From contig NZ_FNRE01000003.1 in assembly GCF_900107705.1 (NCBI RefSeq), forward strand, positions 62,001 through 126,000: DNA of 64,000 nucleotides, written 5' to 3'. Below, one piece after another: positions 25,991-35,128 of this stretch (its first letter is position 1; the number at the start of each line of letters is the position of its first letter). The notes beneath the pieces were generated by a model. That model did no database searches and had not been told where the DNA came from. It worked only from the letters and a program-made list of their open reading frames with translations. Position numbers and translations under genes: made by a program. This DNA comes from Prevotella sp. tc2-28. Lineage in GTDB: Bacteria; Bacteroidota; Bacteroidia; Bacteroidales; Bacteroidaceae.

Positions 25991-28318
25991 ATGAGAAGAT
26001 TATTGACTATCATCGTCATTTTGGCAACCACCCTCAGCACACACGCCGTATTGAAGGAGAAAGACCTGCCACAGACACTCCAGATACTGAGAAGCGAGCT
26101 GGTAAACTACCACCGCGAACTGACAGGAATGATAGAACAAAACAGGAAGCAGAGCGAGTCGGTACGCAACCAGTTGATAGAAACCATGCTGCGGTCGAAC
26201 CAGAACTCGCTGATGCTATACTCGCAGAAGCAGGAATACGTCTTCGACCTGACCTATGCCTGTAACGAGGCGACCGACCAATACCACCTGTTCCAACAGC
26301 AACAGTTGCCCTTCAAGGCTTACCTGAACAAGACGAACAACGACATTGCGCGCTACGACTCGCTGATTGGCAGTCTGAAGGCGATGCCCGTCACCATGCT
26401 CAGCAATCAGGCCCAGACCGACCGCAACATCTGTCTGACACTGGCTACCAACATCCGCAACTCGCTGGACGAGAACCGCATCACCATGCAGGACTACATC
26501 CGCTACTACGACATGACAGAGAACCGGCTGAGCCACCTGAACGACTATGCCCAGAAGCGGTATAATGACATTCAGACCAGCATCTTCCGGAACGGTGGCG
26601 ACAGTTACCCGAACATCCTGAAAAACTGGCCTGCACAATGGCAGAACATGCTCACAACGGTACACAAGAAATATCGCCCCAACGAGAACTCGCAATGGGA
26701 CAGCCGATGGATTTTCGGTCTGCTGATATCAACCATCCTCTATGCTGTCATCGCCAGTCTGATGAACCTCGTCGCCATACGCTATATCGTTCCCAAGCGC
26801 CTGCGCACCGTAGAATTCATGAAGAAACGCGCCTGCATCACCATGGCCACCACAACCATCACATTTGCCCTCATCCTAGGACTGACGATGGCCATTACGA
26901 AGCAGAACTTCATCGTCATGGCCTCCAACCTGCTAGTGGAGTTTGCATGGCTGTTAGGTGTCATCCTGATTTCACTGCTGCTGCGCGTCAACGGCAACCA
27001 GATCAAAAGCGCCTTCCACATCTACACACCGCTGCTGGTTGTCTGCTTTATCGTCATTGCCTTCCGCATCATCTTGATACCCAGCGAACTGGTGAATATG
27101 CTGTTCCCGCCCGTGCTGCTGGTATGTGCCTTCTGGCAATGGCGGGTCATCAAACGACATAACAAGAACGTGCCGCGTTCGGACATGTTCTACACCTACT
27201 TCTCGCTGTTGGTGTTCATCATCTCCGTTGTCTGCTCTTGGAGCGGCTACACGCTGATGTCTGTGCAGATTCTTATCTGGTGGATGATGCAGCTGACGTG
27301 CATCCTGACCATCACATGCGTGACACAGTATATCAAGCTATACGGCATCAAACACCACTTTGCAGAGAGACCTATCACGCAAACATGGGCATACGACTTG
27401 GCTGGACAGGTGCTGTTACCGATACTCGGTGTCTGCTCCGTCATGATTAGCATCTGGTGGGCTGCTGATGTCTTTAACCTGTCAGACCTCTGCTGGCGCA
27501 TCTTCAAAACCAACTTTGTTGACTTGAGCAATCTAAAAATCAGCATCCTCTCGCTGTCGATGGTCATCAACCTGTGGTTCCTCTTCGCCTACATTAACCG
27601 CACACTGCTCAAGCTGATGCGCATGCACTATGAGATAAAGGACGCTTCGACAGCTGCCAGTCGCGAGGTGATGGGCAAGAACGTAGTACAGGTCATCGTC
27701 TGGGGAGCTTGGTTCATGATGACGATGACGATTATGGGCATTTCCATGGAATGGCTGCTCGTAGTGACCGGAGGATTGTCAACCGGTATCGGCTTCGCTT
27801 CGAAAGATATCATCGAGAACATCTACTACGGCATCTCACTGATGACCGGCCGCATCAAGGTGGGCGACATGATACAGGTGGACGGCACGATGGGCAAAGT
27901 AACCAGCATTAACTACACGTCGACAGTCGTGGAATCTGTCTACGGAGAAGTCATCACCTTCCAGAACTCACAGCTCTTCTCCAAAAACTACAAGAACCTG
28001 ACGCGCAACCACGGCTACGTGCTGCAAGTCATCCCCTACGGAGTGGCTTACGGCAGTAACCTGCAACAAGTGATGACGCTGGTGGACGATGCTGTGAACA
28101 ACATGCGCCACCAATGGATGGACCGCTCGAAGAAAGCAAAGTCGGTTATTGGTGAACTGGGGGATTCGAGCATCAATTTCAAGATTTTCGTGTGGGCTGA
28201 TGCCGTCAAGAAATCGTACGTCATCAGCGACGTGCTGCGCACCATCTACGACACGCTGAACCAGAACGGCATCGAGATTCCGTTCCCGCAACAGGACGTC
28301 CACATCAAGAACGAATAA
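25991..28318 (+). CDS. Large MscS-type mechanosensitive channel
   Basis: A 775-residue inner-membrane channel that opens under membrane tension. A signal peptide (about 1-20) is followed by a periplasmic helical region (to about 235), then roughly ten or eleven transmembrane helices, and a C-terminal MscS domain. The pore helix and beta domain are clear: GLSTGIGFASKDIIENIYYG and GDMIQVDGTMGKVTSINY. The larger size puts it with MscK/YnaI-like members rather than the 286-residue MscS. It stands between two divergent units and appears monocistronic. Confidence 0.93.
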   Translation: MRRLLTIIVILATTLSTHAVLKEKDLPQTLQILRSELVNYHRELTGMIEQNRKQSESVRNQLIETMLRSNQNSLMLYSQKQEYVFDLTYACNEATDQYHLFQQQQLPFKAYLNKTNNDIARYDSLIGSLKAMPVTMLSNQAQTDRNICLTLATNIRNSLDENRITMQDYIRYYDMTENRLSHLNDYAQKRYNDIQTSIFRNGGDSYPNILKNWPAQWQNMLTTVHKKYRPNENSQWDSRWIFGLLISTILYAVIASLMNLVAIRYIVPKRLRTVEFMKKRACITMATTTITFALILGLTMAITKQNFIVMASNLLVEFAWLLGVILISLLLRVNGNQIKSAFHIYTPLLVVCFIVIAFRIILIPSELVNMLFPPVLLVCAFWQWRVIKRHNKNVPRSDMFYTYFSLLVFIISVVCSWSGYTLMSVQILIWWMMQLTCILTITCVTQYIKLYGIKHHFAERPITQTWAYDLAGQVLLPILGVCSVMISIWWAADVFNLSDLCWRIFKTNFVDLSNLKISILSLSMVINLWFLFAYINRTLLKLMRMHYEIKDASTAASREVMGKNVVQVIVWGAWFMMTMTIMGISMEWLLVVTGGLSTGIGFASKDIIENIYYGISLMTGRIKVGDMIQVDGTMGKVTSINYTSTVVESVYGEVITFQNSQLFSKNYKNLTRNHGYVLQVIPYGVAYGSNLQQVMTLVDDAVNNMRHQWMDRSKKAKSVIGELGDSSINFKIFVWADAVKKSYVISDVLRTIYDTLNQNGIEIPFPQQDVHIKNE

Positions 28319-28348
28319 GTTCTGTGCAGCGAAAAAAACAGCAAAAAG

Positions 28349-28379
28349 TTGGCTGTTTATAGAAAAATGCTTACCTTTG
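28349..28379 (+). promoter_or_regulatory. Promoter of the kdsA-kdsD unit
   Basis: TTGG at 28349-28352, 19 bases, then TACCTTTG at 28372-28379. Confidence 0.8.
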
Positions 28380-28406
28380 CAAGGTATTATGTGAAAGGAC
28401 ATAGAC

Positions 28407-29162
28407 ATGAAGCATACGTTTATTGCAGGACCCTGCGTGATAGAGTCGGCTGAACTGCTGGACATCGTGGCAGCTAAACTGGTAGAAATCAACCAGAAGC
28501 AGGGAACTGATATCATATTCAAGGCCTCGTTTGATAAGGCCAACCGCACCTCGCTGCACTCCTTCAGGGGTCCGGGCATTGACCGAGGTCTCCAGATGCT
28601 CAGCGACGTGAAGGATAAATATGGACTGCGACTGCTGACCGACATTCACGAGGCCTGGCAGGCAAAGGCCGCGGGAGAGGTGGTCGACGTGCTGCAGATA
28701 CCAGCATTCCTGTGCCGACAGACCGACCTGCTGCTGGCCGCCGCCAAGACCGGACGCACAGTGAACATCAAGAAAGCCCAGTTTCTCAGCGGCAGCGACA
28801 TGCGCTACCCCGTAGAGAAAGCCCGCGAGGCAGGTGCCAAGGAAGTTTGGCTGACCGAACGCGGCAATATGATGGGATACAACAACCTGGTGGTTGACTT
28901 CCGCAACATTCCAGACATGCTGGAAATCGTCGACAACGTCATCATGGACTGCACCCATAGCGTACAACGACCGGGCGGAGCCAACGGCAAGACAGGGGGC
29001 GACCGCCGCTTCGTGCCACAGATGGCACTGGCAGCCAAGGCCTTCGGAGCCACCGGTTGGTTCTTCGAAGTACACCCCACCCCAGACCTTGGCCTCAGCG
29101 ATGCCGCCAACATGCTGGAGTTGGACAAATTGGACGCACTCATAGAGCAACTAAGGAAATGA
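28407..29162 (+). CDS. kdsA: 3-deoxy-8-phosphooctulonate synthase, metal-dependent type
   Basis: A 251-residue enzyme joining phosphoenolpyruvate and arabinose 5-phosphate to Kdo-8-phosphate for lipopolysaccharide core. FKASFDKANRTSLHSFRGPG and LQIPAFLCRQTDL are family blocks. Cys9 in IAGPCVIES occupies the position of the metal-binding Cys of the Aquifex-type metal-dependent class; His, Glu (FFEVHP) and Asp (GLSDAAN) ligands are also present. It is shorter than the E. coli enzyme (284) at the N-terminus. Its stop overlaps kdsD by ATGA. Confidence 0.95.
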   Translation: MKHTFIAGPCVIESAELLDIVAAKLVEINQKQGTDIIFKASFDKANRTSLHSFRGPGIDRGLQMLSDVKDKYGLRLLTDIHEAWQAKAAGEVVDVLQIPAFLCRQTDLLLAAAKTGRTVNIKKAQFLSGSDMRYPVEKAREAGAKEVWLTERGNMMGYNNLVVDFRNIPDMLEIVDNVIMDCTHSVQRPGGANGKTGGDRRFVPQMALAAKAFGATGWFFEVHPTPDLGLSDAANMLELDKLDALIEQLRK

Positions 29163-30106
29163 ATGTAAGAGAACACGCTATACAATGTATCAAGGACGAG
29201 GCACAGGCGGTGCTGGACCTGATACCTCAGATGGACGAGAACTTCGACAGAGCAGTAGAACTCATCATGAACTGCCACGGGAAGATTATCGTGACAGGCG
29301 TAGGAAAAAGCGGACACATCGGTGCCAAAATAGCTGCGACGCTAGCCTCAACGGGTACACCATCGTTCTTTATCAATCCCCTGGATGTCTTCCACGGCGA
29401 CCTGGGCGTGATGGCAAAAGGCGACGTCGTCATAGCTATCTCGAACTCAGGACAGACTGACGAACTGCTGCGTTTCATCCCGATGGTGCTTCACATGCAG
29501 ATTCCCATTATCGCCATGAGCGGCAACCCTCAGTCGCTGCTGGCAAAATATGCCACCTGCCATCTGAACGTCAGCGTAGCCAAGGAAGCTTGTCCGCTGA
29601 ACCTGGCACCTACCAGTTCGACAACGGCAACTCTTGTCATGGGCGACGCCCTGGCAGTAGCCCTGATGGAAGAGCGCAACTTCCAGCCGCAAGACTTCGC
29701 CCAGTTCCACCCCGGTGGAGAGTTAGGCAAACGACTGCTTACCACGGCACAAGACGTGATGTTGACGGAACACCTGCCCATTCTGTCGGCAGAGATGCAT
29801 CTTGGCGATGCCATCATCTTGGTCAGCAAAGGCAAACTTGGATTGGGCGTAGCCATTAAGGACGGAAAAATAGAAGGACTGATTACCGATGGTGACATCC
29901 GTCGCGCTATGGAGAAATGGCAGGCCGAGTTCTTCAACCGTACCGTGGCAGACATCATGACGCGGACACCAAAAACAGTGGGACCGCAGACAAAGATATC
30001 AGAGATACAAGCAACAATGAATCAGAACAAGATACACAACGTACTGGTCGTAGACGACGAGAACCAACTGCTCGGCATCGTAGACCGCTATGCATGTGTG
30101 CTATAA
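29159..30106 (+). CDS. kdsD: Arabinose-5-phosphate isomerase (KdsD/KpsF)
   Basis: A 315-residue enzyme converting ribulose 5-phosphate to arabinose 5-phosphate, the substrate of KdsA just upstream. The SIS sugar-isomerase domain (about 30-180) shows TGVGKSGHIGAKIAATLAST and NSGQTDELL; His in FHPGGELGKRL is the conserved catalytic region. Two CBS repeats follow (about 200-315). The ATG at 29159 overlaps the kdsA stop; a longer frame from 29057 lies inside kdsA and is discounted. Confidence 0.95.
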   Translation: MNVREHAIQCIKDEAQAVLDLIPQMDENFDRAVELIMNCHGKIIVTGVGKSGHIGAKIAATLASTGTPSFFINPLDVFHGDLGVMAKGDVVIAISNSGQTDELLRFIPMVLHMQIPIIAMSGNPQSLLAKYATCHLNVSVAKEACPLNLAPTSSTTATLVMGDALAVALMEERNFQPQDFAQFHPGGELGKRLLTTAQDVMLTEHLPILSAEMHLGDAIILVSKGKLGLGVAIKDGKIEGLITDGDIRRAMEKWQAEFFNRTVADIMTRTPKTVGPQTKISEIQATMNQNKIHNVLVVDDENQLLGIVDRYACVL

Positions 30107-30119
30107 CAACCAAAGCGAT

Positions 30120-33100
30120 ATGAGAACATTGAAAAAGATACTATTGGTCTTGATGCTCGCCCTGCCATTGGCAGCAGCAGGTATTTACATGTTTAAGACG
30201 CTGGATGCCCGCAATGGCCTTACCATCAGTCAGATTAACTGTGTGATGAAAGACTCGCGAGGCTATATCTGGTTAGGAACACCCGCCGGACTGTACCGCT
30301 ACGACGGCTACACCTTCCACAGTTTCCAGAGTAATTCACAGGACGGTTCCTCACTGCCCGACAGCTACATCAATAGCATCCAGGAGACACTGGAAGGTAC
30401 GCTGCTCATCAAGACTGCTGCCGGTTTCTGTATCTATCACCCTCAGACCGAAAACTTTGAACGCGACACCAAGCAGACCTTTAGCCGCATGGGTATTGAA
30501 GGTAAGCCCGATGTCATCTACATAGACCAGCACAAAAATGTATGGGCGTCCATCCCCAACAAGGGTGTCATCGCCTATAACATGCAACAGCAGACAAGCT
30601 ATGAGTTCAGCTATACCAACGACGCACACGGTATTCCGCTGGGCGCCATCTGCTCCATCGGAGAGTGCCGAGATGGTGCTGTACTAGTCTATACCGACGG
30701 ACGACTGGTGTGCTGCGACATCATGCACCAACAGCACACGGTATGGCAGACCGATCATATCGCCCAAGAGGGACTGCGCAAAACCAGCACCCTAAAAATC
30801 TTCGCCGACCAAATGGACAACATCTGGTTGTACGGACAGGGAACCCTGATGGTTTACAACAAGAACACCAACGTTTGGGACACCACGATAGGCAACCAGC
30901 TGGGACTGACCGGCATCAGCGTAGACCATAGCGTCAACGGTATCGCCGGTGACCGCAACGGCAATATCTGGATTGGTACAGATCGTGAAGGACTGATTCG
31001 CACCAACGTGAACAACCACGAGATGGAGCTGATACCCCCGCGTAGTACCAGCAACGACCTGAGGACTCAGGAGGCTATCGGCGTGCAGAGTGTATATATC
31101 GACGACACCGACCTGCTTTGGGTTGGTACTGAGAAATCAGGACTAGCCTATTACGGCAACAATATCTACAAGTTTGAGTCTCTGATGAACGGTGACATCA
31201 CCGCCATCACCCAGGACAGCGAAGGCAAGGTATGGTACGGAACAGGCGACAAGGGTGTCATCGGATACGAAGGACCTTTGGCAAGCCTAAAAGTATCAGC
31301 CATGACGACGACGCCCGACGGTAGCCTGTGGATAGGTTCGAAGCAGAACGGTCTGACACGTATCAAGAACGGCACCAGCACGTTCTACTCTGCAGCCCGC
31401 GACAGCATGAGGACCTTGATTGACGATCATATCAACGCCCTCTGCACCGACCATAGCGGTAATCTCTGGATAGCCACCAACGGAGGCTTGCAGGTGTACA
31501 ACCCGAAGATGAACACCTTCTCGGCATACACCCGCGAAAACGGCATCTTGAATACCAACAACATCACCTCTCTGTTCTTCGGCAAGAACAACCACCTGCT
31601 CATCGGTACGGCGGAAGGACTTATCATCCTGAACCTTTCCAACCGAGAGAAATTGGTGTTGACTGGAAATTCCACCAATTTGAAGACCTTTACCAACAAT
31701 TATATTACCCAAATCTACGAGGACTCCCGCGGACTCCTGTGGATAGGTACTCGTGAAGGTATCAACATCCTGAATCCCGATAACGATGAGTTGAGTTATA
31801 TCACCGAGAAAGACGGACTATGCAACAACTCCATCTGCGGTATCACGGAAGACAAGAACCACAGCATGTGGGTGTCGACCAGCAATGGTGTCAGCCGTAT
31901 TGTCGTACAGCGTAACTACAAGGACGAGACATTCAACTACGGACTGTACAACTACAACATCAGCGACGGACTGCAGAGCAACGAGTTCAACATGGGTGCC
32001 ATCCTGACGAAGAAGGACGGCAACGTCGTCTTCGGTGGTCTGTATGGTGTCAACTGGGTTCGTGAGGGAAGCAAGGAGAGTCAGGAGTCATTGCCGCGTG
32101 TCATGCTGACCCAGCTCTTCATCGGTGAGGAAGAAATTGCCACTGGTGTGGAATATGACGGAAATATCATTCTGCCGCAAGCGCTGAATGAAAGCAATAA
32201 AATAGAACTGACTAACAACCAGAACAGTTTCACCATCAAGTTTGCCGCCGGTAACTACAACCAAGGAGAGCGCCTACAGTTCATGTACTGGATGGAAGGA
32301 CTGGATAACGACTGGCGCAACGGTGACGCCCTACTTCACGGAGTGAGATTCAACAAGCTGAGCAGCGGTGAATACACACTGCACGTCAAAGCTGTCAGTG
32401 CGGAAGGTGCTGTGAGCAACCAAGAACGTACGTTGGTTATCACCATTGAGCGCCCTTGGTGGCTGTCTTGGTGGATGCTGAGCCTCTATGTCGCCATCTT
32501 GATTATCGCTCTGGCTATCTGGCGATATGGTATCAAGAAATTCAAAGCTATCTGGAAGAGCAAGAAAACGGTAATTGAGGAACTGAAGATACAACGCGAG
32601 GAAATCAAGATGACCAGCGACGAACTTCGCCAGCCTATGGCTCGCATGACGACCATCATCAGTAACCTTGCAGAAAAGGAACAGACCCTGGAAGGTCGCG
32701 AACAGCTGAACTCCCTACATTTCCAGATGCTCCAGGTCATCACGCGCATCTCTGAGATGCAAAGCACGCTGGAGAACCCGGAGAAGAGAGCCGTGTCGTC
32801 AGCAAAAGACCGTCTGGAGCTGAACGATCATGGAGAGGTATCACTCACCGCCGCAGAACAGCAGCAGTTCGCCCTTGATGCCCGCTCGCTGAAAGTGGAC
32901 GAACAATCGAAGAAATTCAGTGTTATCCTGATTGACGACAATCGTGACTTCCTGAACTTCATGAACGCACACTTACGTGAGGTTTACAACTTCCACGTCT
33001 ACAGCAGCATCAAGGATGCACTGCCCGACATTGATACGCTCAATGCCGATGTCGTCATCTGTAAGCAGGATATGGGCAGCATGACGGGTAGCGAACTCTG

Positions 33101-33869
33101 CAACCAGTTCAAGTCAGACCCGCACAAGAGCAAGTTGAAGTTCATACTGATGACCGACTCCGTACTGACCGAGCAGGATATGACAGACATGAACATTACC
33201 TTGGCTGCCGACGATTACCTGGCCAAGCCGTTCAAAATGCAGGAAGCCGTTATGCGCATCAACAAGTTGCTGGGCCTTGCTCCTATCGAGTTCAACCAGG
33301 ACGTCATCGAAGGCAAGGAGACCCGTATATTGGAAGGTCAGAATGCCAGCATGACAACAGCCACGATGGTCTACGACGACATGGGTGGCAGCGTACTGTC
33401 AGACAACGGCGAAGCCACACAGCCCATTGAGGATGTGCAGACTGACGAGCCTGTTGCCAAGCCGGCGGCATCGAGCAATCTGCTGGCTAAGTACTATAAC
33501 GGCAACACCATTGGCGACTACACGATGAACTCGCTGATGGACCAGCAGCTCATGAGAAACGTAGAACAGTTCGTCCTTCAGAACATGAGTCGCGGACAGA
33601 TCAGTCTGGACGAGATGGCAACAGCGATGGGAATGGGACGCGTTCCATTCTTCCACAAGATACGCAGCATCACAGCCAAGACACCTGCCGAAATCGTTCG
33701 CGAGTTGCGCCTGAAGCATGCATGTACACTCCTTGTCACTACCAACATCAACATGAGCGAGTTAGCCATCAACGTTGGTTTCATGACAGCAGAGAACTTC
33801 ATCAACGTCTTCAAGGAGAAATTCGGTATCACCCCACTTGAATACAGACTAAGAAATAAGAAACAATAA
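30120..33869 (+). CDS. Hybrid two-component-type regulator with altered kinase and receiver sites
   Basis: A 1249-residue membrane protein laid out as a Bacteroidetes hybrid two-component regulator: signal peptide, about 14 Reg_prop propeller repeats (to about 670), Y_Y_Y domain (about 690-770), a transmembrane helix (about 780-800), a dimerisation-helix region, a receiver domain (about 935-1060) and an AraC HTH (about 1145-1245). The phosphorylation chain is broken: the H-box reads SDELRQPM with Asp834 in place of His, no ATPase domain follows, and the receiver has Lys982 where the phospho-Asp belongs (VVICKQDMGSMTG), though Asp939/Asp940 and the KPF lysine remain. It may signal by conformational change. 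Start 30120 gives the signal peptide; it follows kdsD by 13 bases. Confidence 0.85.
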   Translation: MRTLKKILLVLMLALPLAAAGIYMFKTLDARNGLTISQINCVMKDSRGYIWLGTPAGLYRYDGYTFHSFQSNSQDGSSLPDSYINSIQETLEGTLLIKTAAGFCIYHPQTENFERDTKQTFSRMGIEGKPDVIYIDQHKNVWASIPNKGVIAYNMQQQTSYEFSYTNDAHGIPLGAICSIGECRDGAVLVYTDGRLVCCDIMHQQHTVWQTDHIAQEGLRKTSTLKIFADQMDNIWLYGQGTLMVYNKNTNVWDTTIGNQLGLTGISVDHSVNGIAGDRNGNIWIGTDREGLIRTNVNNHEMELIPPRSTSNDLRTQEAIGVQSVYIDDTDLLWVGTEKSGLAYYGNNIYKFESLMNGDITAITQDSEGKVWYGTGDKGVIGYEGPLASLKVSAMTTTPDGSLWIGSKQNGLTRIKNGTSTFYSAARDSMRTLIDDHINALCTDHSGNLWIATNGGLQVYNPKMNTFSAYTRENGILNTNNITSLFFGKNNHLLIGTAEGLIILNLSNREKLVLTGNSTNLKTFTNNYITQIYEDSRGLLWIGTREGINILNPDNDELSYITEKDGLCNNSICGITEDKNHSMWVSTSNGVSRIVVQRNYKDETFNYGLYNYNISDGLQSNEFNMGAILTKKDGNVVFGGLYGVNWVREGSKESQESLPRVMLTQLFIGEEEIATGVEYDGNIILPQALNESNKIELTNNQNSFTIKFAAGNYNQGERLQFMYWMEGLDNDWRNGDALLHGVRFNKLSSGEYTLHVKAVSAEGAVSNQERTLVITIERPWWLSWWMLSLYVAILIIALAIWRYGIKKFKAIWKSKKTVIEELKIQREEIKMTSDELRQPMARMTTIISNLAEKEQTLEGREQLNSLHFQMLQVITRISEMQSTLENPEKRAVSSAKDRLELNDHGEVSLTAAEQQQFALDARSLKVDEQSKKFSVILIDDNRDFLNFMNAHLREVYNFHVYSSIKDALPDIDTLNADVVICKQDMGSMTGSELCNQFKSDPHKSKLKFILMTDSVLTEQDMTDMNITLAADDYLAKPFKMQEAVMRINKLLGLAPIEFNQDVIEGKETRILEGQNASMTTATMVYDDMGGSVLSDNGEATQPIEDVQTDEPVAKPAASSNLLAKYYNGNTIGDYTMNSLMDQQLMRNVEQFVLQNMSRGQISLDEMATAMGMGRVPFFHKIRSITAKTPAEIVRELRLKHACTLLVTTNINMSELAINVGFMTAENFINVFKEKFGITPLEYRLRNKKQ

Positions 33870-35128
33870 TGTTCAAGGGGATTATTACCGTCATTGTTTC
33901 AGCCATCAGCTTGTCTGTCCATGCGCAGACAAGCGATTCGCTGATTGCCAACACCCTGCGCGAGAGCAACATCCGTTTCTCGCATGACAATAGTGTCACG
34001 CTGTTACTGTCAGGACAGGAGAAGTTCGATGACATGTTCCGTGCCATCCGACAGGCTAAGAGCAGCATCCATCTGGAATATTTCAACTTCCGTAATGACT
34101 CGATAGCCTCCTTGCTCTTCGACCTATTACGCGAGAAGCGGAAAGAAGGCGTCGAGGTTCGCGCCATGTTCGACGGCTTTGGCAACGACTCCAACAACCA
34201 GCCGCTAAAGAAATATCATCTAAAAGCCCTCCGTGACGATAGCATCGACATCGTGGAATACTCCCCCATCCGATTCCCGTGGGTTAACCACATCTTCGGA
34301 CGCGACCACCGTAAGATTGTCGTCATTGACGGACAGATAGCCTATACGGGCGGCATGAACGTTGCCGACTACTACATCAAGGGAACCGAACAGGTAGGGG
34401 AATGGCGCGACATGCATTGTCGTATCGAAGGCGATGCCGTCAATGAGTTGCAGGCAATCTTCATGCGGATATGGAATCGTAGCACCGGACAGCAGGTGAG
34501 CGGCATGAAATACTATCGGGGTGGTACGCTAACACGCTTTGCCGGACTGAAACCCGACACCACCTGCACGAAGGGTCGTAAGATGGTGGGCATCATTAAC
34601 CGTGAACCCGGTGTGACACCCAAAATCATGCGCACGTTCTACATCAACGCCATCAACCAAGCCCAGGATTCCATCCACATCATCAATCCCTACTTTACCC
34701 TGATACCCAGTGTCACACGCGCCTTGACACGCGCCATCAGAAGAGGTGTCAAGGTAGAAATCATGCTGTCGTCAAAGAGCGATATCCCTTTGACGCCTGA
34801 CTGTGCCTTGTATCAGGCCCGCAAGTTAATGAAACGTGGTGCCAAGGTGTGGCTCTACAAACCGGGATTCCACCATTCCAAGATCATGATGGTTGACGGA
34901 CGGTATTGCACGGTAGGCAGCACGAACCTGGATGCACGCAGTCTGAAATGCGACTTCGAAGAGAATGCCGTTATCATTGACAAGGCTACGACGAAGGAGT
35001 TAGACGACATGTTCTGGCGCGACAAGCAGAAGAGCTTCGAACTGACCGACCAGACGTGGGATGAGTTCCGCACCGGATGGCAGAAGTTCCGTGGTTGGTT
35101 TGCCCACTTGCTACAACCGTTCCTCTAA
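33869..35128 (+). CDS. Exported phospholipase D/cardiolipin synthase-like protein
   Basis: A 419-residue protein with two HKD motifs: HRKIVVIDG (His147, Lys149, Asp154) and HSKIMMVDG (His336, Lys338, Asp343), each followed by a GG-N or GS-N turn, as in cardiolipin synthase. Classical synthases carry two N-terminal membrane helices; this one has a cleavable-type signal peptide (MFKGIITVIVSAISLSVHAQ), placing the catalytic part outside the cytoplasm. It may make or turn over phospholipids at the periplasmic side. Its ATG shares one base with the stop of the regulator before it, indicating coupling. It converges on the TPR gene with overlapping stops. Confidence 0.88.
   Translation: MFKGIITVIVSAISLSVHAQTSDSLIANTLRESNIRFSHDNSVTLLLSGQEKFDDMFRAIRQAKSSIHLEYFNFRNDSIASLLFDLLREKRKEGVEVRAMFDGFGNDSNNQPLKKYHLKALRDDSIDIVEYSPIRFPWVNHIFGRDHRKIVVIDGQIAYTGGMNVADYYIKGTEQVGEWRDMHCRIEGDAVNELQAIFMRIWNRSTGQQVSGMKYYRGGTLTRFAGLKPDTTCTKGRKMVGIINREPGVTPKIMRTFYINAINQAQDSIHIINPYFTLIPSVTRALTRAIRRGVKVEIMLSSKSDIPLTPDCALYQARKLMKRGAKVWLYKPGFHHSKIMMVDGRYCTVGSTNLDARSLKCDFEENAVIIDKATTKELDDMFWRDKQKSFELTDQTWDEFRTGWQKFRGWFAHLLQPFL

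Noticed and set aside
29057..29158. N-terminal extension of kdsD
   Set aside because: It lies inside kdsA in another frame, and the ATG at 29159 overlaps the kdsA stop in the usual ATGA arrangement.
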